DNA from: Gammaproteobacteria bacterium
GTDB taxonomy: Bacteria > Pseudomonadota > Gammaproteobacteria > JABABF01
Length of the DNA stretch: 7,609 bases
NCBI GenBank assembly: GCA_014238345.1
Contig: JABABF010000156.1
Coordinates: 1-7,609, forward strand
Direction of reading: 5' to 3'
The notes under the pieces are model-generated. The model ran no database searches and was not told where the DNA came from. It saw nothing but the letters and a program-made list of their open reading frames with translations. Both the position numbers and the translations under genes were made by a program. Positions 1-6,734 of this stretch are shown here, one piece after another; positions within the stretch are counted from its first letter, which is position 1; every line of letters starts with the position of its first letter.

Positions 1-153
1 GGGATCCGACTCAGAGCGGCAACACAGACACATTGTATCGCTAATAGGGCGTAGCATCACCGACCCTTGGGCACACTGTAGCCACGCCAGCTAAGCAGCG
101 GGTTGATCCAGCACAAAACCCAGCGGGGTTATGCTCTACCTAAGCGTTTCCTA

Positions 154-162
154 TGCTAAAAT
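154..162 (+). promoter_or_regulatory. Probable extended -10 promoter of cysI
   Basis: TGCTAAAAT matches the extended -10 pattern TGnTATAAT at all but one position. No good -35 hexamer lies 16-18 bp upstream, which is tolerated in extended -10 promoters. Transcription would start near 169 and give a leader of about 70 nt before the cysI ATG at 238. The assignment rests on motif match and position only. Confidence 0.4.
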
Positions 163-237
163 ATCGGGGTTTAGGAGCAGGCATTAAAGCTCCCGTCGCG
201 GTCGCAAGTAGCAGCAGACGCGCCAGAGACCAATACC

Positions 238-1920
238 ATGTACCAGTACAGCGCACAAGAGCAACAGCTACTCGCCGATCGTGTCGCCCAATTTCGAGGG
301 CAGCTACAACGTTATTTGGCGGGGCAACTCAGCGACGAGGAATTTCTACCACTGCGCTTGCAAAATGGTCTCTATATGCAACGCTTGGCACCAATGTTGC
401 GTGTCGCTATTCCTTACGGCTTGCTGTCATCGCGGCAATTGCGCAGCTTGGCCGCCATCGCCCGCGACTTCGATAAGGGCTACGGCCATATCAGTACCCG
501 TCAAAATATACAGTTCAACTGGCCGGCATTGGCCGATACCGCCGACATCCTTGAGCGGCTAGCCGAAGTAGAGATGCACGCTATTCAAACCAGCGGCAAC
601 TGTGTGCGCAATATCAGTTGTGACCCACGCGCCGGCGACTCCCCCGATGAACTCGAGGATCCGCGTCCTTGGTGTGAGCTGATTCGCCAATGGGCCTGCT
701 TCCATCCTGAATTTGCCTTCCTGCCTCGCAAGTTTAAAATCGCTGTCAACGGAGCCAAGAGCGATCGCGCCGCCATCGCTGTGCACGATATCGGGCTGTG
801 GTTACGCCGAGACCCCAGTGGCGAAGTCGGTTTTGGGGTCATCGTCGGTGGCGGCCTCGGGCGCACACCGGTGGTCGGCTCAGTGATTCGGGAGTTCCTG
901 CCATGGCAACACCTACTCAGCTACTTGGAAGCGATTTTGCGCGTCTACAATTTGCTGGGCAGACGCGACAACAAATATAAGGCGCGTATCAAAATCTTGG
1001 TGCGCGCACTGGGGCAGAAGGAATTTGCAAAGCGCGTAGAAGCCGAATGGGAGGTAATCCGGCGCGAACAACCAGAGCTGGCTCTCAACGAACAACAGTT
1101 ACAAAGCATGAGAGCGTATTTCACCGCTCGCTCCCTGCCTACTGCACAGCTCAGCCCCGAGAAGAGCGCCCGACTACTCGATCAAGAACGTTTTGCTTCG
1201 CCCGCCTTCAGCCGCTGGCTTAAACACAACACCACCCCCCATCGCTCTGCCGCACACGCCATCGTCACACTGAGCCTCAAGAGCACTGGCATGCCACCGG
1301 GCGACATCAGCGACTGGCAAATGGATCGTGTAGCTGAACTCGCCGACCGCTATACCGGCGGAGAAATCCGCACCACCCATGAGCAAAATTTGTTGCTCTC
1401 TGGAGTGCCGTGCGAACAGCTGCCAGAGCTGTGGCGCTCGCTGGAAAGCGCCGGCTTAGCAACTGCGAATATCAACACCATCAATGACAGCATCTGTTGC
1501 CCAGGAGGTGACTACTGTGCACTGGCCAATGCGCGCTCTATCCCCTTGGCCGAGGCTCTACAACGGCGCTTTGAAGAATTGGATTACTTCGAGGATTTGG
1601 GGCCCATTGACCTCAATATCTCGGGTTGCATGAATGCCTGTGGACACCACCATGTTGGACACATCGGCATCCTCGGTGTCGACAAAAAAGGGCAGGAGTT
1701 TTATCAGATACTGCTGGGTGGCAATGCGGGCTACGGACATGCCGCCTCACTGGGAACCATCCTCGGCCCCTCGCTGAGTGCCGATGAGACCGTTGAGGCA
1801 CTCAGCCAGATCCTAGAACTCTATCTGACGCAACGGCAAAGTGCCGAGTTATTCCTTGACACCGTACGGCGCGTGGGCATTGAGATATTCCGAGATCGGG
1901 TCTATGCCGCTCATCATTAA
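238..1920 (+). CDS. cysI: Sulfite reductase haemoprotein (CysI / nitrite-sulfite reductase family)
   Basis: This 560-residue protein catalyses the six-electron reduction of sulfite to sulfide in cytoplasmic sulfate assimilation, using a coupled sirohaem and 4Fe-4S centre. The cluster cysteines are visible as C421-x5-C427 (CCPGGDYC) and C464-x3-C468 (GCMNAC), the family pattern. The N-terminal half has the family blocks PLRLQNGLYMQR, GHISTRQNIQFNWP, IQTSGNCVRN and HPEFAFLPRKFKIAVNGA, the last being a basic segment typical of the anion-binding face. Length is normal and the protein looks intact. The ATG at 238 gives the family N-terminus (MYQYSAQEQ), with a weak AGAG ribosome site 8 nt upstream. 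No cysJ flavoprotein gene is present, so the electron donor is not shown; ferredoxin or a distant flavoprotein are both possible. The closest alternative is an assimilatory nitrite reductase of the same superfamily, but the DUF934 neighbour favours sulfite. It overlaps the next gene by 17 bp, suggesting translational coupling. Confidence 0.9.
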   Translation: MYQYSAQEQQLLADRVAQFRGQLQRYLAGQLSDEEFLPLRLQNGLYMQRLAPMLRVAIPYGLLSSRQLRSLAAIARDFDKGYGHISTRQNIQFNWPALADTADILERLAEVEMHAIQTSGNCVRNISCDPRAGDSPDELEDPRPWCELIRQWACFHPEFAFLPRKFKIAVNGAKSDRAAIAVHDIGLWLRRDPSGEVGFGVIVGGGLGRTPVVGSVIREFLPWQHLLSYLEAILRVYNLLGRRDNKYKARIKILVRALGQKEFAKRVEAEWEVIRREQPELALNEQQLQSMRAYFTARSLPTAQLSPEKSARLLDQERFASPAFSRWLKHNTTPHRSAAHAIVTLSLKSTGMPPGDISDWQMDRVAELADRYTGGEIRTTHEQNLLLSGVPCEQLPELWRSLESAGLATANINTINDSICCPGGDYCALANARSIPLAEALQRRFEELDYFEDLGPIDLNISGCMNACGHHHVGHIGILGVDKKGQEFYQILLGGNAGYGHAASLGTILGPSLSADETVEALSQILELYLTQRQSAELFLDTVRRVGIEIFRDRVYAAHH

Positions 1921-2410
1921 GCTCGACCAGAGCGGGACTCCCGCTCTGGTCGAGGATCACTGGCACTTGGTTCAAGAGGCAATGCCAACACCCGAGAACG
2001 CCGCTTGCATCCAGCCACTGACACGGTGGCAAGAGAGCGCGCACTCCTCCTCTGCCAACGGCGTGTGGATCAGCGGCGGCGACGACACCGCAACACTATT
2101 TGACAACGGCTCACCACCGCCGCTGATCGCCATCCATTTTCCGCGTCTCGCCGACGGGCGCGGCTTTTCCACCGCACGCCTGTTGCGCGGACGCCATCAT
2201 TTCACCAGTGAATTGCGAGCCATCGGGTATTTCATGGCCGACCAGCTGCTCTTTCTAAAGCGCTGTGGTTTTGATGCCTTCGCACCAGCCGAGCGAAACG
2301 AAACAGAGTTGTCTGACTGGTTGGCTCGCTTTGCCGATCTGCGCAGTGCCTACCAAGGGGGGCAAGACGAGCTGTCGCCTTTATTGCATCAGCAACGCGC
2401 CGAGACCTAG
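1904..2410 (+). CDS. DUF934 family protein, putative sulfite-reduction accessory
   Basis: This is a 168-residue cytoplasmic protein with no signal peptide or membrane segment. The central block IHFPRLADGRGFSTARLLRGR, followed by ELRAIGYFMADQLLFLKRCGFDAF, is the DUF934 (COG3749) signature as I recall it. The family commonly follows cysI in proteobacteria and is thought to help sulfite reduction, but its biochemical role is not established. The ATG at 1904 was chosen because MPLIIK begins like family members; an in-frame extension to 1841 would run deep inside cysI and is unlikely. The start lies within the cysI 3' end with only a weak ribosome site, so translation probably depends on ribosomes finishing cysI. 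Codons 7-17 form a perfect inverted repeat (separate entry), which may be an insertion or a structured mRNA element. Confidence 0.85.
   Translation: MPLIIKLDQSGTPALVEDHWHLVQEAMPTPENAACIQPLTRWQESAHSSSANGVWISGGDDTATLFDNGSPPPLIAIHFPRLADGRGFSTARLLRGRHHFTSELRAIGYFMADQLLFLKRCGFDAFAPAERNETELSDWLARFADLRSAYQGGQDELSPLLHQQRAET
1922..1954 (+). repeat. Perfect 15-bp inverted repeat with 3-nt loop at the cysI/DUF934 junction
   Basis: The left arm CTCGACCAGAGCGGG (1922-1936) and the right arm CCCGCTCTGGTCGAG (1940-1954) are exact reverse complements around ACT. The stem is GC-rich and starts 1 nt after the cysI TAA (1918-1920). It is codon-aligned in the DUF934 frame: five codons (LDQSG), one loop codon (T), five codons (PALVE). 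No T-run follows (GATCACTGG), so it is not a standard intrinsic terminator. Possible roles are mRNA stabilisation of the cysI 3' end, modulation of DUF934 translation, or a small palindromic insertion. The structure is certain from sequence; its function is inferred. Confidence 0.85.
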
Positions 2411-2537
2411 TGGCACTGGATGGCTACTGCTACCTGCTACCGGGTACATGACTGGGCGAGTTTGGATGCAAGGCCGGAAAATCAGTAGTGCTTAGGTTTT
2501 GAGTAGAGCCACCGTAGCCATCACACCCTTGACCTAA

Positions 2538-3470
2538 TCAGAGAGCGCGCTCTAATTCTGGCACCGCCTCAAATAGATCGGCCACCAAGCCGTAGTCTGC
2601 CACCTGAAAGATCGGTGCCTCTTCATCTTTATTGATCGCCACAATCACCTTGCTGTCCTTCATGCCAGCCAAGTGTTGAATTGCACCCGAGATGCCGACC
2701 GCTATATCCAGCTGCGGGGCGACGATCTTGCCAGTCTGTCCGACCTGCATGTCATTGGGCACAAAACCAGCATCCACAGCTGCCCTAGAGGCTCCCACCG
2801 CCGCACCGAGCTTGTCGGCCACCGCTTCCAGCAAGGCAAAACTCTCGCCTGTACCCATGCCACGCCCACCAGAAATCACCACAGATGCACTGCTCAGCTC
2901 GGGTCGTTCGGACTCGGTTTGTTGCTCGCTGACAAAGCTGGACAGAGCGCTGTCAGCTGCCACCGAGGCTGATAGCACTTCCACTGGAGCAGGGCTACTC
3001 CCATCGGCCACCGGATCAAAAGCGGTGGTGCGTACCGTGAGCACCTTAACCGCATTGAGAACGCGCACTGTAGCGATCAAATTGCCCGCATAGAATGGGC
3101 GCTGGAAAGTGTCTTCGCTCTCCACTGCAATGATGTCTGATAGCTGTGGCGCCCCAAGTAGCGCCGCCACTCGAGGAGCCACATTCTTACCTTCGGTACC
3201 AGCGGAAAAAAGTATATGGCTGTGAGATGCACCCACCTCGACGATCAGAGGTGCCAAATTCTCTGCCAGTTGATGGGCATAAGCTGGATGTTCTGCCAAC
3301 AATACCTTCGATACACCGTTGAGGCTAGCCGCCTGCTCGGCCACTGCGGCGCAACCGTCACCCGCCACCAAGATTTGCACCTCTCCCAGCGTGGTAGCCG
3401 CTTGCAATACATTGCGCGTCGACACCTTAAGTTCAGCATTATTATGATCAGCAATAATAAGTGTCATCAT
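2538..3470 (-). CDS. etfA: Electron transfer flavoprotein alpha subunit
   Basis: This 310-residue subunit pairs with EtfB to form the soluble FAD/AMP heterodimer that carries electrons from acyl-CoA and other dehydrogenases to ETF-QO. The N-terminal domain starts MMTLIIADHNN. The C-terminal FAD-binding domain is canonical: VVISGGRGMG at about 197-206, GQTGKIVAP at about 244-252, then IAVGISGAIQHLAGM and AINKDEEAPIFQVADYGLVADLF. The first ATG (3470-3468) overlaps the etfB stop in ATGA and has an AAGG ribosome site 7 nt upstream (3481-3478). The immediately following ATG is an alternative start. Length is normal and the gene appears intact. It is the last gene of an etfBA unit and converges with the cysI unit across a 127-bp gap. 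Confidence 0.95.
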   Translation of the reverse strand: MMTLIIADHNNAELKVSTRNVLQAATTLGEVQILVAGDGCAAVAEQAASLNGVSKVLLAEHPAYAHQLAENLAPLIVEVGASHSHILFSAGTEGKNVAPRVAALLGAPQLSDIIAVESEDTFQRPFYAGNLIATVRVLNAVKVLTVRTTAFDPVADGSSPAPVEVLSASVAADSALSSFVSEQQTESERPELSSASVVISGGRGMGTGESFALLEAVADKLGAAVGASRAAVDAGFVPNDMQVGQTGKIVAPQLDIAVGISGAIQHLAGMKDSKVIVAINKDEEAPIFQVADYGLVADLFEAVPELERAL

Positions 3471-4222
3471 GTAATTACCTTTGCTTCGTTACGTAATTTA
3501 TCAACTAATTCATCGACCGATTCCACACGCACGCCCGCCTGACGTTGCGGCGGAGGCTCCACCTTGAGAACCTCCATCTGAGCGCTGATGTCAACCCCCA
3601 ATTCATCGGGGCTGTGCTCGACGATTTCTTTCCTCTTGGCTTTCATGATGTTCGGCAGAGAGGCGTAGCGCGGCTCGTTGAGGCGCAAGTCCGTTGTCAC
3701 CACTGCTGGCAGGCGCAGAGCTACCGTCTGCAAGCCGCCGTCGACCTCGCGTGTCACCTGCACTCCGCTCTCATCAATCGACAACTCGGAGGCAAAAGTC
3801 CCCTGTGGGCGCCCCCACAGCGCCGCCAGCATCTGCCCTACTTGGTTGTTATCGCCATCAATGGATTGCTTGCCCAACAGCACCAAGTCACAGGGCTCAC
3901 GCTCCAGCAAGCGATGCAACAAACGCGCCACACCCAGCGGCTCGACCACCTGCTCGCCACTATTGATCAAAATACCGCGATCAGCTCCCAATGCCAGCGC
4001 CGCACGCAGCTGCTCTTGGCTGGCAGTACTCCCCACTGAGACCGCGATGATCTCTTCGGCAACACCGCGCTCTTTTAGCCGCACCGCCTCTTCCACCCCG
4101 ATCTCGCAAAAAGGGTTGATCGACATTTTGACATTGCCCAAATCAGGGCCGCTACCATCACTCTTGGCACGCACCTTGACATAAGCATCGGCGACCCGCT
4201 TGACCGCAACCATTACTTTCAT
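3467..4222 (-). CDS. etfB: Electron transfer flavoprotein beta subunit
   Basis: This 251-residue protein is the AMP-binding partner of EtfA. Family motifs are clear: the N-terminal MKVMVAVKRVADAYVKVR, then GKQSIDGDNNQVGQMLAALWG at about 120-140, then VTTDLRLNEPRYASLPNIMKAKRK. The last contains the dehydrogenase recognition loop (LPNIMKAK). The ATG at 4222 was chosen because it gives the family start and usual length. The frame stays open to 4540 but that extension runs antisense to the ETF-QO gene and has no family similarity. An AGGGG ribosome site lies 13 nt upstream (4240-4236), slightly far. The stop overlaps the etfA start by 4 bp, consistent with equimolar production. A sigma70-like promoter and a palindrome lie just upstream. 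Confidence 0.95.
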   Translation of the reverse strand: MKVMVAVKRVADAYVKVRAKSDGSGPDLGNVKMSINPFCEIGVEEAVRLKERGVAEEIIAVSVGSTASQEQLRAALALGADRGILINSGEQVVEPLGVARLLHRLLEREPCDLVLLGKQSIDGDNNQVGQMLAALWGRPQGTFASELSIDESGVQVTREVDGGLQTVALRLPAVVTTDLRLNEPRYASLPNIMKAKRKEIVEHSPDELGVDISAQMEVLKVEPPPQRQAGVRVESVDELVDKLRNEAKVIT

Positions 4223-4249
4223 GACTATGCAAAGACCCCTGCAATAGCT

Positions 4250-4261
4250 ATAACGCGTTAT
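4250..4261. promoter_or_regulatory. 12-bp perfect palindrome at the etfB promoter, candidate operator
   Basis: ATAACGCGTTAT is its own reverse complement. It touches the proposed etfB -10 box (4260-4265) and covers the likely start site, where a bound repressor would block transcription. It does not match the CAAAC/GTTTG motif I associate with the Pseudomonas regulator PsrA, and the binding protein is unknown. Confidence 0.35.
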
Positions 4262-4288
4262 TGTCGCCAGAATGTTCGTACCGGTCAA
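4260..4288 (-). promoter_or_regulatory. Predicted sigma70 promoter of etfBA
   Basis: Read on the minus strand, TTGACC (4288-4283) matches the -35 consensus at five of six positions. After an exact 17-bp spacer, GACAAT (4265-4260) matches the -10 consensus at four of six. Transcription would start near 4253, giving a 5' leader of about 30 nt that includes the AGGGG ribosome site. Confidence 0.5.
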
Positions 4289-4311
4289 GCAACACCCGAC
4301 ACAGAGCGCCT

Positions 4312-4317
4312 TATAAT
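4312..4317 (+). promoter_or_regulatory. Predicted -10 box of the ETF-QO gene
   Basis: A perfect TATAAT lies 36 bp upstream of the ATG at 4354, placing the transcription start near 4324. The hexamer 17 bp upstream (GCAACA, 4289-4294) is a poor -35, so the promoter may be weak or activator-dependent. It is divergent from the etfBA promoter in the same intergenic region. Confidence 0.4.
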
Positions 4318-4353
4318 TCTGGGTACCGTGCTGTGCGATGGCAATACGATACG

Positions 4354-6012
4354 ATGGAACGCGAACAGATGGAAGTGGATGTACTGATCGTCGGCGCAGG
4401 ACCCGCAGGTCTTTCCGCCGCCTGCCGCCTTGCCCAAATAGCGCAGGAAGAGCAGCGCGAAATCCGTATCTGTGTGTTGGAAAAGGGTGCCGAAGTCGGT
4501 GCCCATATCCTCTCTGGGGCAGTGTTCGAGCCCACCGCACTCAACGAGCTGTTTGCGGACTGGAAAGAGCGCGGGGCACCGCTCAACACCCCGGTAGAGC
4601 GCGATCATCTCTACTACCTCAGCAGCGCACAACGCGCCCTGCCAGTACCTGGCCTGCTGGCTCCCAGACAAATGCACAATCAGGGAAATTACATCATCAG
4701 CCTCGGTGTGTTGTGCCGCTGGCTGGCAGAGCAAGCCGAAGCTCTGGGGGTCGATATATTCCCCGGATTCGCCGCTGCTGAGCTGCTCTTTGACGATGAC
4801 GATGGTCGTGTGGTCGGTGTACTGACCGGAGATATGGGTCGGTCCGCCGATGGCAGCAAGGGCGATGGCTTCGCCCCCGGCATGGAACTGCGCGCCACCT
4901 ACACGCTATTCGCCGAAGGTTGCCGCGGCCACCTAGGGATGGAACTGATGCAGCGCTTTGCATTGAACAAAAATCGTGACCCACAACACTATGCACTCGG
5001 TATCAAGGAATTGTGGCAGGTGAGCCCAGAGCAGCACCACCCCGGAACGGTCATGCACTTTACTGGCTGGCCGTTGTCAGAAAATAATGCCCTCGGCGGC
5101 GGCTTTCTCTACCATCTGGAAGATCGACAAATCTCCCTTGGCCTCGTCACCGACCTGAACTACGACAACCCCTACCTGAACCCCTTTGAGGAGTTCCAGC
5201 GCATGAAGCAACACCCACTGTTGCGCGATGTGTTAGTCGACGGACAGCGCATTGCCTACGGTGCCCGCGCCATCACCAAGGGCGGTCCGCAATCCCTACC
5301 GCGTATGCACTTTCCCGGCGGCCTGCTGATCGGTTGCGATGCTGGCACACTTAACTATGCAAAAATCAAGGGTTCACACACCGCCATGAAATCCGGCATG
5401 CTGGCGGCAGAAAGCGTGGCACAAGCGCTGGCTGAACAGCGTCTCGGCGAAGATCTCAACGACTTTGCGCAACGCCTGCGCGATTCATGGCTGTGGTCTG
5501 AGTTGCATGTGCAACGCAATTTCGGCCCAGCCCAACACCGCTTCGGCAATCTGTGGGGATCGGCCTACGCTTGGCTAGATTTAAACTTAGCGCGCGGGCT
5601 ACTGCCGTGGACTTGGCACGACCGCCAAGCTGATCACGAGGGGATGCGCTGTGCCCGGCCAGCGCTTGTAATCAACTATCCAAAGCCCGACGGAAAAATC
5701 AGTTTTGACCGCCTGTCATCGGTCTATCTATCCAATACAAATCATCGGGAGGGACAAGCTTGTCATCTGCTGTTGGCCGACCCAGAACTACCCATTCGAG
5801 ACAACCTGCCACAGTATGCAGAGCCTGCACAACGCTACTGTCCGGCGGCGGTCTACGAGGTAATTGATGGCAAAGAGGGCGGCGCAGCTCGATTCCAAAT
5901 CAATGCCCAAAACTGTGTGCACTGCAAAACCTGCGATATCAAGGATCCCGCGGCCAACATCCGCTGGGTGCCACCAGAGGGCGGCGGCGGGCCGAGCTAT
6001 CCCAATATGTGA
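4354..6012 (+). CDS. Electron transfer flavoprotein:ubiquinone oxidoreductase (ETF-QO)
   Basis: This 552-residue monotopic inner-membrane flavoprotein oxidises reduced ETF and reduces ubiquinone, linking fatty-acid and amino-acid dehydrogenation to respiration. An FAD Rossmann motif GAGPAG lies at 14-19, with the expected acidic residue E43 ending the second strand. Other family blocks are EVGAHILSGAVFEP, GNYIISLG, LFAEGCRGHLG and the GCDAGTLNYAKIKGSHTAMKSG segment starting at about 327. The C-terminal 4Fe-4S ligands are C496, C521, C524 and C527 (CVHCKTC), with the 25-3-3 spacing of characterised ETF-QO, and the protein ends GPSYPNM as usual. The ATG at 4354 gives MEREQMEVDVLIVGAG, matching the family start. 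An upstream in-frame TTG at 4261 adds 31 unrelated residues across the promoter and was rejected. The ribosome site is poor. The divergent etfBA genes encode its electron donor. Confidence 0.96.
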   Translation: MEREQMEVDVLIVGAGPAGLSAACRLAQIAQEEQREIRICVLEKGAEVGAHILSGAVFEPTALNELFADWKERGAPLNTPVERDHLYYLSSAQRALPVPGLLAPRQMHNQGNYIISLGVLCRWLAEQAEALGVDIFPGFAAAELLFDDDDGRVVGVLTGDMGRSADGSKGDGFAPGMELRATYTLFAEGCRGHLGMELMQRFALNKNRDPQHYALGIKELWQVSPEQHHPGTVMHFTGWPLSENNALGGGFLYHLEDRQISLGLVTDLNYDNPYLNPFEEFQRMKQHPLLRDVLVDGQRIAYGARAITKGGPQSLPRMHFPGGLLIGCDAGTLNYAKIKGSHTAMKSGMLAAESVAQALAEQRLGEDLNDFAQRLRDSWLWSELHVQRNFGPAQHRFGNLWGSAYAWLDLNLARGLLPWTWHDRQADHEGMRCARPALVINYPKPDGKISFDRLSSVYLSNTNHREGQACHLLLADPELPIRDNLPQYAEPAQRYCPAAVYEVIDGKEGGAARFQINAQNCVHCKTCDIKDPAANIRWVPPEGGGGPSYPNM

Positions 6013-6054
6013 ACGAGTGTGATGCTCCTAGAAAAATCTTGAATAATTCACTCT

Positions 6055-6108
6055 GCCGACTCTCTAGACATCAGAGATTAAATCTTGCACCTGAGATCGT
6101 CGGCTTTT
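6055..6108 (+). terminator. Possible terminator downstream of ETF-QO, branched hairpin
   Basis: GCCGAC (6055-6060) pairs perfectly with GTCGGC (6099-6104), which is followed directly by TTTT. The enclosed segment can form two further stems, TCTCT/AGAGA (6061-6065 with 6073-6077) and ATCT/AGAT (6082-6085 with 6094-6097), giving a three-way junction. It starts 43 bp after the ETF-QO stop. The T-run is short and the loop long, so termination is plausible but uncertain. Confidence 0.35.
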
Positions 6109-6145
6109 AAATACACTATTGCCAGGTTGTTTGCTCCCAGCGGCT

Positions 6146-6180
6146 AATAAATCAGACCTTCCCTAAATTGAGGGAGTCTG
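6146..6180 (-). terminator. Probable terminator of the serA-DUF1285 unit
   Basis: On the minus strand CAGAC (6180-6176) pairs with GTCTG (6157-6153) and CCCT (6174-6171) pairs with AGGG (6164-6161), with an asymmetric internal bulge and a 6-nt loop. The AT-rich stretch ATTTATT follows. The hairpin contains the stop codon of the DUF1285 gene (6165-6163). The stem is short and the T-rich stretch imperfect. Confidence 0.4.
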
Positions 6181-6732
6181 CGCGGTGGCTACTGAACCCA
6201 ACTCGAAGCGCTCAGCTCCCGAGCAGATAAAAACACGCAGCTCGCCATCGGCTCCCGGCTCGCTTTCGCCCCACTCAACCAACTGGTAGAAGACGCTGGG
6301 GACGAGGCGCGCCATCAAGCCATCGCGCCAGCTGAGCTGCGGGTGCGGCTCGCCGCTATCGGCATCCACAGCAACTTTCAGCGGGTGCTGTGCTCCCGCC
6401 TCAACACGCTCATCAATATTGTTGAAAAATGACAGCAGGCCATCTCGACGCTCCACCGCCACGGCCAAGAAGGCGGTGTCGTCTACCGCGATGCGCCACT
6501 TCTCCACGGGTGTCACCAAGTAGTGGTCGCCATCGGCCTCACGGCGCAATACCGAGGCAAACAAACGCACCAGCTCAGGGCGTCGTATTTCCCGACCCTC
6601 ATGCCACCAAATGCCGTCGCGTGCAATACGGATATCAATATCACCACACAGCGGTGGGTCCCAGTGCGAGTGCTTGCTTGCAGTAGTCAACTGGCGCTGC
6701 AATTCCTCGGCCTGCACACCGCCACTGCACAT
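6163..6732 (-). CDS. DUF1285 domain-containing protein
   Basis: This is a 189-residue soluble protein of unknown function. The DUF1285 family pattern is clear: HWDPPLCGDIDIRIARDGIWWHEG at about 23-46, then IRRPELVRLFASVLRR, YLVTPVEKWRIAVDD, and a C-terminal WRDGLMARLVPSVFYQLVEWG. No signal peptide, membrane segment or catalytic motif is evident. Members have been solved by structural genomics as I recall, but I know of no assigned activity. The ATG (6732-6730) starts 2 bp after the serA stop with only a weak GAGG about 17 nt upstream, so translation is probably coupled to serA. The stop lies inside a terminator-like hairpin, making this the last gene of the unit. Confidence 0.9.
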   Translation of the reverse strand: MCSGGVQAEELQRQLTTASKHSHWDPPLCGDIDIRIARDGIWWHEGREIRRPELVRLFASVLRREADGDHYLVTPVEKWRIAVDDTAFLAVAVERRDGLLSFFNNIDERVEAGAQHPLKVAVDADSGEPHPQLSWRDGLMARLVPSVFYQLVEWGESEPGADGELRVFICSGAERFELGSVATAQTPSI

Positions 6733-6734
6733 GA

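Noticed and set aside
117..130. Hairpin AACCC-AGCG-GGGTT in the cysI leader as a terminator
   Set aside because: The stem is only 5 bp, there is no T-run on the plus strand, and no minus-strand gene lies upstream of it to terminate.
153..476. 107-codon plus-strand open frame at the cysI start
   Set aside because: It mostly overlaps cysI in another frame, starts at the proposed -10 box and has no recognisable content.
2542..2553. Palindrome AGAGCGCGCTCT in the last codons of etfA as a terminator
   Set aside because: It has no loop and no T-run on either strand, and the sequence is explained by the coding of ERAL.
3545..4184. Overlapping plus-strand open frames of 164 and 168 codons
   Set aside because: They lie antisense to etfB, which has full family motifs, and their translations are Arg/Ser/Pro/Gln-rich without recognisable domains; typical GC-driven shadows.
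4261..4353. TTG start for ETF-QO at 4261
   Set aside because: It would place coding sequence over the TATAAT box and add residues with no family similarity; MERE at 4354 is the usual start.
4223..4540. N-terminal extension of etfB
   Set aside because: The frame is open but the family start MKVMVAVKR is at 4222. The extension crosses the divergent promoter region and runs antisense to ETF-QO.
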